A model generated the notes under the pieces. That model searched no databases, was not told where the DNA came from, and saw only the letters and a program-made list of their open reading frames with translations. This document shows positions 55,643 to 63,652 of a stretch of DNA of 64,000 bases, in pieces. The stretch is taken from positions 1 through 64,000 of IMG/VR virus record IMGVR_UViG_3300032893_000003; one strand, given 5' to 3'. Position 1 is the stretch's first letter. Each line of letters begins with the position of its first letter. The translations under genes and the position numbers were made by a program. Source of the stretch: a virus.

Positions 55643-57604
55643 ATGGCATCACTTGATTCTTTACCGCCATATCGTCAACCAGGTGTGACCGTAGAAGAAG
55701 TTTTTACTGGTGTAACACCGGCATTGGCGCTTTTTAGCTTAACTAACATCAATGTGGGCCCTGCCTTTCAAGTTGTTAGCTTAGGTTCCGCTGGAACTTA
55801 CGATGGAAATCTGGACACGTTTTCGTACCCAGGTCAGATTGCGGGAAGTCTTGTCGACACTCGTGCATCTAACCCGAGTGATTTAATCAACTATCCGGTT
55901 CAGGTCTTGCTCAATAGCACGGTTATTTCATACTTAACCGGAACGGCCGGCGTTGTGACGAGCGGAAACTTAAACACGTTTAGCGACAGCACTCCTAGCC
56001 AGTTTCAGAATGTTAAGGCTGGCGATGTTATCGTCGTCACTGGCTCTTCAAACGGGAATGACGGCTCTTACACAGTTCGCTCTGTTACGGATGATAACGA
56101 CGTTCAGACAAATGAAACTTTCGCGGCGGCTGAAACCGGACTTCATTACACGATTCGCCGAAATGTTCAGGCGACAGCTGGCAATATCGATGTGACAGCG
56201 TCAGCGGTTATCACTCAAGCTAACTTTCAGTTGCCGGCTGGTTTAACCTACACCGATCCGAATCTTGGCACTCAGCCGGTTGTTTCAGCAACTGTGCTGG
56301 TAAATTACCGCGCACAACGTTTGGAATTGTCTGCTGACGTAGCGACTTTTACTACTCCGCAAGACATTCAGGCTGCTTTTGGGGTTGATCAGATTGTTCC
56401 TGAAAACCCGCTCGCGTTTGCTGCAAATCTGGCTCTCAATAACCAAGCTCCTTCGACGGACGTTTTGGCTCTTGATTTTCAGTTCTTGAATGACGAAGTT
56501 CTGTCTTACGAAGATGCCTTTGCGATTCTCGAAAATAACGATGAGTACGCCATAAACGTACTTACGCAGAACATCGCTGTTCACACAGCTCTTCAAGCAC
56601 ACGTGGATGCTATGTCTGAGCCGACCGCGAAGCTCGAGCGTGTGGGCATTATCAATGCTCAGCTTGTTACGACTGCGGTTGTTGTTGACGAAATTACCAC
56701 TACCGGTGGCGATGGCATCACAGGACCTTCTGGTGGTCCGTTCCTGACGCTCTTGTCTAGCGCCAGCCACTTCTTAACAGACGGTGTTGTGCCGGGAATG
56801 TTCGTGAACGTAACGGCTCCTTCTGGTGTTGTCGGACGCTACCAAATTGCCGCAGTTAACAGTCAAACGAAAATAACCCTAGCAACGGGCCCTGCAACCT
56901 CTGCTACTGGCGTTACTTTCTTCATCGACATGAACCTAAGCCTCGATCAGCAAGCAAGCACGATGGCTGCTTATGCTGCGAGCCTTGGCGATCGCCGCCT
57001 GGTAATGACCTGGCCGGATGTCGTTAAGATTCCGTCTGGATCACAGACGCGCACATTGCCAGGATATTTCCTTGGCTGTTCCGTGGGCGCTTTGACCACG
57101 GCACTTCCGACGCAGCAAGGGTTCACTAACCAGAACGTTGCCGTGTACACAGGCGTTGTTCACAGTACTAAGTACTTCAGCAATGCTCAGTTGAACGTGC
57201 TGGCCTCTGGCGGGGTGATGATCTTCGTTCAAGATATCTTGAACGTAACGGCTCTTTACATCCGCCATCAGTTAACAACTGACAGGTCGGCAATCAAGTT
57301 TCAGGAATACTCAATCACCAAAAACGTGGATTTCATTGCGAAATTTATTCGCAAAACGCATCAGCAGTTCATCGGCAAGTACAACATTGTCGACAACGCT
57401 TTTGATGATTTGAAGACCAACGCTGGCGGTATCGTGACCTTCTTGAAGGATACGACGAAGAAGCCGAAAATCGGCGGCGTTATTAGAAGTGGTAAGCTCT
57501 TAAGCGCGGTTCAGGATCCTGTCAACATTGACTCAATTGTTGAGCAATGGAGTTTGGATATCCCGATTCCGCTTAATAACCTTGAAATCACAATATTCGT
57601 GTAA
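55643..57604 (+). CDS. Tail sheath protein
   Basis: 653 residues after AAAAGGAG. The N-terminal start (PPYRQPGVTVEEVFTG) is the usual contractile-sheath opening, and the C-terminal segment (DPVNIDSIVEQWSLDIPIPL, NNLEITIFV) is the conserved sheath end with sheath-to-sheath handshake strands. The middle contains an insertion with TGSSNGNDGSYTVRSV-like Ig-type folds. The sheath contracts to push the tube through the host envelope, so the phage is a myovirus. Confidence 0.9.
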   Translation: MASLDSLPPYRQPGVTVEEVFTGVTPALALFSLTNINVGPAFQVVSLGSAGTYDGNLDTFSYPGQIAGSLVDTRASNPSDLINYPVQVLLNSTVISYLTGTAGVVTSGNLNTFSDSTPSQFQNVKAGDVIVVTGSSNGNDGSYTVRSVTDDNDVQTNETFAAAETGLHYTIRRNVQATAGNIDVTASAVITQANFQLPAGLTYTDPNLGTQPVVSATVLVNYRAQRLELSADVATFTTPQDIQAAFGVDQIVPENPLAFAANLALNNQAPSTDVLALDFQFLNDEVLSYEDAFAILENNDEYAINVLTQNIAVHTALQAHVDAMSEPTAKLERVGIINAQLVTTAVVVDEITTTGGDGITGPSGGPFLTLLSSASHFLTDGVVPGMFVNVTAPSGVVGRYQIAAVNSQTKITLATGPATSATGVTFFIDMNLSLDQQASTMAAYAASLGDRRLVMTWPDVVKIPSGSQTRTLPGYFLGCSVGALTTALPTQQGFTNQNVAVYTGVVHSTKYFSNAQLNVLASGGVMIFVQDILNVTALYIRHQLTTDRSAIKFQEYSITKNVDFIAKFIRKTHQQFIGKYNIVDNAFDDLKTNAGGIVTFLKDTTKKPKIGGVIRSGKLLSAVQDPVNIDSIVEQWSLDIPIPLNNLEITIFV

Positions 57605-57634
57605 TCAAGGACGAACTTTTTAAGGAGTGATTAA

Positions 57635-58357
57635 ATGGCAGCAATTACGGATTTTTCAAACTGGGACTATAGCAATTACCACGTCCAGCAGGAGCTGCAG
57701 GGCGGACAATTCGTTTCGGCTGAGACAAGCTTGATCGCTTCGGGTCCGCCGCAACTAAATGGTACTGGCCCTTACTCTGAAGTTCCTGTCGGGCAGGTCG
57801 GTGCTGTTTACCCTTTGGGTCTTATAGAGAACGCCGGTATTTCGCAATCCAAACAGATCCAGAAGATCTTTGAGATCGGTTCTAGCCGCTCGTATTTCAT
57901 CCCAGGACGCGTGATCGGCTCTGTGAGCATGGGCAGGATCTTTTACTACGGTCCGTCGCTCTTACGCGTGCTGTATGCGTATTACTTCAACAACACGAAT
58001 AACATCAATATCGGTACGGTCGATCCGTCGACAAACATTACCCTTGCCGACGGCAGCTTGGCACAGTCACCATTAGCGCGGCTGCTTGATACCGGCTCGA
58101 ATACCTATCACCAAGTTCGGATGTCGCCTGGTGAAGATCATTTCTACATCAACCTGGCTTCTGACCTGTTTAACCAAGGATTCGGGCTTGCCTTCTACTT
58201 TAAGGATGCAAACTTCAACTCCGTTGGTGCTTTCTACTTAGAAAACACTTACCTTCAAGGCCATCAGTTCAGCGTGAGCTCCGGTTCAGTGCTGATCATG
58301 GAAGGCGTAAGCGCGCAGTATGATCGTATTGTGCCGATTAAACTTCTGAATGACTAA
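57635..58357 (+). CDS. Tail tube protein
   Basis: 240 residues after TAAGGAG. Located directly after the sheath, as is typical. Contains VGAVYPLGLIENAGISQSKQ, QKIFEIGSSRSYFIPGR and a C-terminal region ending in GSVLIMEGVSAQYDRIVPIK, like tube proteins of T4-type phages, with charged inner-surface and beta-rich domains. It assembles the inner tube around the tape measure. Confidence 0.8.
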   Translation: MAAITDFSNWDYSNYHVQQELQGGQFVSAETSLIASGPPQLNGTGPYSEVPVGQVGAVYPLGLIENAGISQSKQIQKIFEIGSSRSYFIPGRVIGSVSMGRIFYYGPSLLRVLYAYYFNNTNNINIGTVDPSTNITLADGSLAQSPLARLLDTGSNTYHQVRMSPGEDHFYINLASDLFNQGFGLAFYFKDANFNSVGAFYLENTYLQGHQFSVSSGSVLIMEGVSAQYDRIVPIKLLND

Positions 58358-58367
58358 GAGGTGAGTC

Positions 58368-58703
58368 GTGTTCGTTAAGGGATTTGAGAAGACAGCGATG
58401 CTTACCGGCGCAGCGATTGGTGCACTTGGTGGTGGGGAACGTGATCCCCATACCGGCAAGAAAAAACACCGCGGTATCGGTGCCCTTCGAGGGGCTGCTA
58501 CCGAACTTGGAGCTGGTGTCGGAGCCGGTCTAGGACGGTTGGCAGGACATCTCGCTACGCGAAAGTCTAAGGACCTTATGGTGCCTCTTTACGGGCAGGC
58601 AATCGGCAGCTTAGCGGGCTTCCTTCCAGGGGCTTTGGCAGGCTACCGGCTGACCAAAAAGTATGGTCCCAAGTACGAGCATGAAGTAAAGCATAAGAAA
58701 TAA
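58368..58703 (+). CDS. Capsid-targeted-type glycine-zipper protein (MFVKGFEKTA)
   Basis: GTG 58368 after AAGAGGTGAG. 111 residues: the shared peptide, then a GAAIGALGGG segment, basic spacers (DPHTGKKKHRGIGALRG) and a long Gly/Ala/Leu region (AVGAGLGRLAG-like, IGSLAGFLPGALAGYRL) with a Lys-rich end. A member of the packaged set. It follows the tail genes rather than head genes. Confidence 0.65.
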   Translation: MFVKGFEKTAMLTGAAIGALGGGERDPHTGKKKHRGIGALRGAATELGAGVGAGLGRLAGHLATRKSKDLMVPLYGQAIGSLAGFLPGALAGYRLTKKYGPKYEHEVKHKK

Positions 58704-58708
58704 GGCCT

Positions 58709-58780
58709 ATGTCTTTTCTTAGCGGGTTTTTAAAACTATCAGCTCAAAGGTTATCCAAAGAAGCTAAAGAGACGAAGTAA
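58709..58780 (+). CDS. 23-residue peptide gene carrying only the targeting-type motif
   Basis: ATG 58709 to TAA 58778-58780 encodes MSFLSGFLKLSAQRLSKEA plus four residues. It begins five bases after the previous stop. The whole product is essentially the shared M-x-F-x-x-G-F-x-K-x-S/A peptide with a second LSKEA site. It may be a minimal packaged peptide or a decoy substrate, or a truncated former gene. Convergent with the minus gene at 58781. Confidence 0.5.
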   Translation: MSFLSGFLKLSAQRLSKEAKETK

Positions 58781-59266
58781 CTACTTCATCAGGATATAAA
58801 CCATCCACAAATAAACAATTCCATAAGCCGAGTAAGTAATACCCGTAGCCCACCAGAAGTACTTATTGCTGTCTGATTTGGCTTGGGCTGCGGCGACGAC
58901 GGCCGGATCAGAGCTTTTGTAGTCTTGGGCAATTTGGGCCATTTCGGCTGCGGAGGCCACTTGGAACTGTCCGAAAAGTTCAGGATCGACTTTAAAACGA
59001 TCGATTATGATGTGCGCGAGCATATCTATCGAGGCTACACAGATCATCAATAAAAGCGAAAAGTCCGCGCCTGAGACGATGTAATATACAAAGGTCAGTA
59101 CAAGGGTTGAAATCGCGTGAATGGCCGCACGGATCATGAGAGGTCTAACCCAGGCATTGCCAGGGGCGGTGGAAAGTCCTTCAGCGGTGTAGGCTGTTTG
59201 AAGCGGATAGTTCGCTATCCAGTGCTTTATCAAAAAGGCTCCTGCGAGCAAAAGGGCTGATCCCAT
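58781..59266 (-). CDS. Multi-pass membrane protein, DUF3307-like
   Basis: 161 residues. Begins MGSALLLAGAFLIKHWIANY followed by PLQT and later SIDMLAHIIIDRFKV and NKYFWWATGITYSAYGIVYL. The K-H-x3-(D/N)-(F/Y)-x-L-Q and H-x2-I-D-x2-K pattern fits the DUF3307 family of small phage/plasmid membrane proteins. About four membrane segments. Function unknown in the family. Last gene of a minus-strand operon that begins near 62648. Confidence 0.65.
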   Translation of the reverse strand: MGSALLLAGAFLIKHWIANYPLQTAYTAEGLSTAPGNAWVRPLMIRAAIHAISTLVLTFVYYIVSGADFSLLLMICVASIDMLAHIIIDRFKVDPELFGQFQVASAAEMAQIAQDYKSSDPAVVAAAQAKSDSNKYFWWATGITYSAYGIVYLWMVYILMK

Positions 59267-59274
59267 AATACCTC

Positions 59275-59997
59275 CTATGGCTTGTGCGCGTCGTTTCCAA
59301 TGACTCTTTTAGAATTCTCTCTTATATAGCGCTCTTTTACCATGATTTTATCACGGCGATCGCTATCGAAGATAAACGCGCTCTGCGGCATAAAGAGCAT
59401 GGGGAGTGGATCTGAACCTTCGGTGGGGGATCGGTAACCATATATCCAGACTTTATTTTGCAAATAGACCGGAAGTTCCGTGAGCTCAGGATCTTCTTTA
59501 TGAAGGATCAGGTCGCAATCAAATGTAGATAAAAACTCTGGATTTACTTTCGTATGGCCGGCGCAGTAGATGCGCGCGAATTCTAGCTGAAAGCCGTAAG
59601 TCCCGTTGGAGTTTGGAATGAAATTAATGGCTTCTGTGATGTGTTCTTCAGTGATGTTGATCTTTTTTACTGCCCGTTTTTGAAAACCTTCGATGTAGGA
59701 TACGCGCTCAGCTACCTTATCAAGAAGTCGCTGCGGACAGGCTAGATAGGGCTTGTCGGCTGCATCGGCAAACACGGCTCCTATTTCGTCAAGACCACCG
59801 ATGTCCATATTTGAAGCTCCGAGAGGCACGATCATCCCGATCTTGTTAAGTGGTATGCCTAGAATCTCTAGGCGCGCTGGAGCTTGCGGTGGGCAGCCAA
59901 TGAGTACGTTACTGTCGTGAGTTTGGATAAGCCAGCACGCAGGGATATTCGGCCATCTACAAAAAAGATTTCCTGTGCCTAAGGCTCTAAGCTTCAT
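59275..59997 (-). CDS. Metallo-beta-lactamase-fold-like protein lacking metal ligands
   Basis: 240 residues. The start MKLRALGTGNLFCRWPNIPA and then HDSNVLIGCP, with IGMIVPLGASNMDIGGLDEI, follows the outline of the MBL fold (x-T-H-x-H-x-D-H-x-G-G-L). The His and Asp residues are replaced (ASNMDIGGL), and the later YCAGHTKVNP retains one His. It may be a pseudoenzyme or use a different site. Overlaps its upstream neighbour by four bases. The fold call is from the N-terminal pattern. Confidence 0.55.
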   Translation of the reverse strand: MKLRALGTGNLFCRWPNIPACWLIQTHDSNVLIGCPPQAPARLEILGIPLNKIGMIVPLGASNMDIGGLDEIGAVFADAADKPYLACPQRLLDKVAERVSYIEGFQKRAVKKINITEEHITEAINFIPNSNGTYGFQLEFARIYCAGHTKVNPEFLSTFDCDLILHKEDPELTELPVYLQNKVWIYGYRSPTEGSDPLPMLFMPQSAFIFDSDRRDKIMVKERYIRENSKRVIGNDAHKP

Positions 59998-60509
59998 GTT
60001 CCCATACAGACCTTGCCGATCTGTTCCATCAGTTGAGGTATAGCGATATTTTCTAAGTTGGCGGCATCTAAGTTCCAGGCTTCGGCACCTTCGCGGATAA
60101 CAAAACTTATTGCTTTAAGTTCATAATCAGCGCGCGGGAGGAAGATGTCCACCTGAAGGTTTGGAGGGATGATCTTATTTAAAATGATAACTGCCTCGCG
60201 CACGGCTCTGTCCAGAGCTTTTGGATTTGTCAGGTTCTTGTGCGGATGGAGCGGAGTGATATGGATCGCGTAGTTCGATTGTATGATTCCAAATTCAATG
60301 TCGAGCAGGCTATTTTTGGAATGCTTGGTTTTAACGACGTCAGCTTCGGCTTTGAGGGTATCTCCGAGAGCTATAGCAGCGTCCCCCTCCTTGATGAAGC
60401 CGTCTTTTTTTAAGACATCGATGAACGTATTTGTGTGCTCGCCCCAAGTCAGTCCTGTTTCCTCTTTAGCTTCTGGGTCTTCTTCGAAAAAGAATCTGTT
60501 GTTTCCCAT
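59994..60509 (-). CDS. Hypothetical protein, 171 aa
   Basis: Begins MGNNRFFFEEDPEAKEETG, then mixed alpha/beta with QSNYAIHITPLHPHKNLTNP and LQVDIFLPRADYELKAISFV. No metal or catalytic motif identified. Tightly coupled between the nuclease-like gene and the MBL-like gene, so it may act in the same nucleic-acid process. Confidence 0.6.
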   Translation of the reverse strand: MGNNRFFFEEDPEAKEETGLTWGEHTNTFIDVLKKDGFIKEGDAAIALGDTLKAEADVVKTKHSKNSLLDIEFGIIQSNYAIHITPLHPHKNLTNPKALDRAVREAVIILNKIIPPNLQVDIFLPRADYELKAISFVIREGAEAWNLDAANLENIAIPQLMEQIGKVCMGT

Positions 60510-61001
60510 TTAAGGCTTCCTCGCATCTTCGAGTGACGTGAAACAATCGACGGCTAAGTTAAGTGTATAGCGCCGTACAACCCCTAAAAAAAGATCGATG
60601 TCCCAGCGACCTTTGCGCCTCTGTATTGTAAAGCACTTTGTAGGGTCTAGCACTTCTTCGAGTGTGTAGTTGGACTTAATTTCTTTCATAACTACAGCTA
60701 CATCTGGGAAGCCTATTAGAACTGCTGCGTGATTTGAGGTGCCACGAATATTGTTTAGAAAGTCTGCTTGTTTAGCAGATACCTCGTGCTTTAGGCACTT
60801 CGATTCTTTCCGCTTGGGGAGTTCTCTTACGAACTTGGCTTCGATAGCGTAAAAGCCGCCTTGATGAGATACACAGAAGTCTGGAAGGCCGACAACAAAC
60901 CTATCGGTATTCGTCCAGATGACGGCTTCTTTGTGGTAATCTTTTAGATCACGTCTGAAGCTACTTTTAAAATCACTCTCGTTCGTCGCCAAGTTCCACA
61001 T
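60510..61001 (-). CDS. PD-(D/E)XK nuclease-like protein
   Basis: 163 residues. VVGLPDFCVSHQGGFYAIEA followed by KFV matches the G-x-P-D then F-x-A-I-E-A-K core of VRR-NUC/Holliday-resolvase-like nucleases; VSAKQADFLNNIRG with AAVLIGF completes the fold. It could process DNA ends, branches or host DNA. Overlaps the 3' end of the OB-fold gene by 29 bases. Confidence 0.75.
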   Translation of the reverse strand: MWNLATNESDFKSSFRRDLKDYHKEAVIWTNTDRFVVGLPDFCVSHQGGFYAIEAKFVRELPKRKESKCLKHEVSAKQADFLNNIRGTSNHAAVLIGFPDVAVVMKEIKSNYTLEEVLDPTKCFTIQRRKGRWDIDLFLGVVRRYTLNLAVDCFTSLEDARKP

Positions 61002-61323
61002 CCGCTGGTAAGATATTGAAACATCGAACTCTTACGCGCTCTTCGCCGTTAATACTGTCGGCGCGCATATAGCCTTCGACCAAGTACTCGTTGCCAACGA
61101 TTAGGTCATTTAAGTAGGCGTCCACATTCTTACCCAATACTTCATAGGTAAAAAAATTCTCGTGAAGACCTGGGGAACCGTCAGCTAAAGTGAAATGTTC
61201 ATCAACTCTTAAAGTGAATGAGAGGATTTTTTTATAGTTTTTTAGGGTGATCACTTTGGGCTCATCAACCAACACGCCTGTGTGCGTCGTTTTGTTAATG
61301 TGCCGTCTAACCTTGCGTCGCAT
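60973..61323 (-). CDS. OB-fold (SSB/PriB-like) protein
   Basis: ATG 61323 after GAGGAG is chosen over an upstream frame at 61368. 116 residues. It has strands GVLVDEPKVITLKNYKKILS, FTLRVDEHFTLADG and FFTYEVLGKNVDAYLNDLIV, then NEYLVEGYMRADS, the order of a primosomal/SSB-type OB fold. It lacks the SSB acidic tip. It may load a nuclease or helicase onto single-stranded DNA, given the adjacent nuclease gene. Confidence 0.65.
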   Translation of the reverse strand: MRRKVRRHINKTTHTGVLVDEPKVITLKNYKKILSFTLRVDEHFTLADGSPGLHENFFTYEVLGKNVDAYLNDLIVGNEYLVEGYMRADSINGEERVRVRCFNILPADVELGDERE

Positions 61324-61364
61324 AAATCTCCTCATGGGCACACGGGGCACCCATGAGGATAGTA

Positions 61365-62648
61365 TCAAGCCATTGGCGCAGCGGTCAATTGCTTGGTTCT
61401 TTGTTGAGTTAAAGCTCTAAGTCGGGCGGCCTGTCCAGGATGGTGGGGGCACTTGACTGCTGGACATATGGCACGGCCGCAGGCAAACCCGTCACCCAGG
61501 TTATTGACTGCGTTGAACATACAGCGCTGGCATACGTAACCGCTCCTTGGGGGATGTACGCGCCTGTAGGCTTCGCAAGCCATGGAATAGTGGTCATAAG
61601 CATGGTTGCCTGAATGAAGGGGGTTTATAACGTCGCCACAAGAACAGAGCGGATGTCGTAAAGCCGTCACATTGACGTGCTTTGAGCAGTGTGTAGCAAT
61701 CCCGCACAAGACACAAGTATCTGGAGCCTGATTGGGCAGCTTCTCTAAGTCAGCCAGCGTATAAATCGAACAGCCATCGACGATAGCTTCGCCGCCTGTT
61801 TTAACATCTGGGATTAGTTTTCCATTATCCCCGACATCGAAGAGACTGCTATAAATGATGTGGTAGCGCGCTAAAAACGGCAAAGCTCTGGGGCTTTTAA
61901 ACCACGTCATAACTCCCAGTGTGCACGCAAGCCAAAACAAATAATCCCCTGCAAGACCATCTTGAACTCTCGTGCGATCGTAGACGTCCTTCACGCGGCG
62001 ATCTTCATAGATGAAGCATTCCAAGTGATCGTTTAACATCTCATCCACGAAGTTTTCAAGCCAACCAAAAGACCCCCAGACCACTTCCGACATTTTACTT
62101 AAAATGTGTTTCATAGCGGCTTCGCGATCTTTAAATTGCGGTGGGATGACGTTGTTGCGCAAGAAGTGTCGCATTCCTTCGTGCTCCATCATATTCTGGA
62201 TAACTTTGTATGGCTTAAAGTCCCACCCTGGCTGATACTTGAAAACTTCCATCCGCGTTGGATCTAAGATGTCCTTTGTTACCCTGTGCTGATAGGTTAT
62301 GAGCGAGGCGTCGTATTCTAATTGCACTAGGGTATCGACAAGGAAGAAGTAGGGCTCGCTATACTCGATTCGGCGAATGACTTCGTTACATGCGTCACGC
62401 ACGGAGGAAAATTCCGAGCAAGATATACGCAGCTCCGACACAAAACCATCTACAAATTCGAGAAGATCTCGCGGAAGTTTGCCTTGTTGGATAACGTAAT
62501 CAAACTGGCTGCACTCCCAAGTTTCAGTTGTTATCTCAACGATCGGGCTTGTGCGCTTTGTAAACTTTTCTTCTGGAACTTCTAGAAAGTCGTCGTTAAC
62601 TTTCCAGAGCTTAGAGTGATCGAGTAGTAGGTCAGCTGCATTATTCAT
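61365..62648 (-). CDS. Hypothetical protein with C-terminal Cys/His clusters, 427 aa
   Basis: ATG 62648 with GGAGG and promoter element P7 upstream. Helical N-terminal region (DHSKLWKVNDDFLEVPEEKF), a middle with NMMEHEGMRHFLRNNVIPP, and a final 115 residues with clustered Cys and His (DTCVLCGIATHCSKHVNVT, LRHPLCSCGDVINPLHSGNH, YVCQRCMFNAV, CPAVKCPHHPG), most likely several zinc sites. First gene of its minus-strand operon. Unrecognised. Confidence 0.65.
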   Translation of the reverse strand: MNNAADLLLDHSKLWKVNDDFLEVPEEKFTKRTSPIVEITTETWECSQFDYVIQQGKLPRDLLEFVDGFVSELRISCSEFSSVRDACNEVIRRIEYSEPYFFLVDTLVQLEYDASLITYQHRVTKDILDPTRMEVFKYQPGWDFKPYKVIQNMMEHEGMRHFLRNNVIPPQFKDREAAMKHILSKMSEVVWGSFGWLENFVDEMLNDHLECFIYEDRRVKDVYDRTRVQDGLAGDYLFWLACTLGVMTWFKSPRALPFLARYHIIYSSLFDVGDNGKLIPDVKTGGEAIVDGCSIYTLADLEKLPNQAPDTCVLCGIATHCSKHVNVTALRHPLCSCGDVINPLHSGNHAYDHYSMACEAYRRVHPPRSGYVCQRCMFNAVNNLGDGFACGRAICPAVKCPHHPGQAARLRALTQQRTKQLTAAPMA

Positions 62649-62671
62649 AAGTCCTCCATGTTTCTAGAGGA

Positions 62672-62700
62672 CTTATACCTAAAAATAAATTATTTTTTCC
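62672..62700 (-). promoter_or_regulatory. Minus-strand phage promoter element P7
   Basis: GGAAAA (62700-62695), 17 AT-rich bases, TATAAG (62677-62672), about 24 bases before the ATG at 62648. It partly overlaps the 3' end of the upstream gene. Confidence 0.6.
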
Positions 62701-63169
62701 TTTGATTTCGCTTACTTACAACTTCTGTTTTGGGTTCTTCTTCAACTTTTAGTTCACCCACAATCGTCTTTGGGGCTGCGACGACCGGAACATCTCCCAC
62801 TAATTTTGTGGGATTTTTTTCAAGAAGTACAACTTCCGGCTTTGCTGCCAGTTCGATGTCCGGCAAGCCAAACGAATCCTTCCCGGTCTTGTAGTGAACT
62901 TTAAAGGAGTGCTCTTTAGGAACATAAAAGCGTCCTGTGCGCGCTTTTGTTTGTCCCACCCATGCACGACCCTCAACCCAGGCTTCCCATTGGTCCTTGT
63001 CTTTGTTCATGCTGTGGAATTTTTCAACATGGATTTTACTTTTCTCAACCCAGTAAATAGTGTCCCGAGTGTTCAATGCCTTTATAGCGCGGGTGACCGC
63101 GTGAGGAATAGCTTCTTTGGCATTTAGCTTGATAGCGTCGCCTCTGCGACTGATCCCTTTGATAAGCAT
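62690..63169 (-). CDS. Hypothetical protein, 159 aa
   Basis: Start overlaps the previous stop (TAATG). A small domain (MLIKGISRRGDAIKLNAKEA), then a Trp-rich stretch (QWEAWVEGRAWVGQTKARTG), and a Val/Glu/Lys-rich low-complexity C-terminus. Likely DNA- or protein-binding; no family recognised. Confidence 0.6.
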   Translation of the reverse strand: MLIKGISRRGDAIKLNAKEAIPHAVTRAIKALNTRDTIYWVEKSKIHVEKFHSMNKDKDQWEAWVEGRAWVGQTKARTGRFYVPKEHSFKVHYKTGKDSFGLPDIELAAKPEVVLLEKNPTKLVGDVPVVAAPKTIVGELKVEEEPKTEVVSKRNQRKK

Positions 63170-63585
63170 TATTTTGCTCCTTTGATACGTTTTTCATGAA
63201 CTTTCATGAATGTTTGTTTATAGCCTTTTGTGGTCACGCTACGAGACAGTTCTCTGAAGCGGATTGGATCTTCTTTCTGCATCTTGCGCAACTTGTCGCC
63301 AGGAATGTTGCCAATATTTTTTTCCCATTGAAGTCTGGTTGCTGAAACTGTGCGGGGCTTGCCGTCGCCTGAGTCGATTTTGTAGGCGACAAGTCCGTTA
63401 CGCTCGAACTGGACTTTAAACGTCAAGTTAACTTTACAAGGGAGCATATGGCTTTTTGTATAAACGTGGCCTTCGAATTTCACCACATCTTGAGGCTCTT
63501 CCTTGGCCGGATACTCGATTATCAGTTCCTTGCCGTCCTCATCTAGGTAAACGTACTGGATGTCCCGATCTTCTAGCCAGCTCAT
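63169..63585 (-). CDS. Hypothetical protein, 138 aa
   Basis: ATG 63585 after AAGGAG is chosen over a longer frame that has no ribosome-binding site and overlaps a terminator. Begins MSWLEDRDIQYVYLDEDGKE, with a beta-rich middle (EGHVYTKSHMLPCKVNLTFK) and a basic C-terminus (KQTFMKVHEKRIKGAK). Function unknown. Confidence 0.6.
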   Translation of the reverse strand: MSWLEDRDIQYVYLDEDGKELIIEYPAKEEPQDVVKFEGHVYTKSHMLPCKVNLTFKVQFERNGLVAYKIDSGDGKPRTVSATRLQWEKNIGNIPGDKLRKMQKEDPIRFRELSRSVTTKGYKQTFMKVHEKRIKGAK

Positions 63586-63621
63586 AAATCTCCTTAAAAC
63601 CATACTCCCATATTTGATAGG

Positions 63622-63648
63622 TAAAAACAAGAAGCCCCGCGAGGGGCT
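63622..63648 (-). terminator. Intrinsic terminator, minus direction
   Basis: AGCCCC (63633-63638) pairs with GGGGCT (63643-63648) around GCGA, followed on the minus strand by TCTTGTTTTT. It ends the unit of the gene at 63653. A TACCTATCAAA, resembling the upstream part of P9 and P10, lies just beyond, but no TATAAG at 17 bases was found. Confidence 0.75.
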
Positions 63649-63652
63649 CCTT

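Noticed and set aside
63588-63625. A further promoter element upstream of 63585 (TACCTATCAAA on minus strand)
   Set aside because: The upstream part resembles P9 and P10, but no TATAAG-like box follows at 17 bases.
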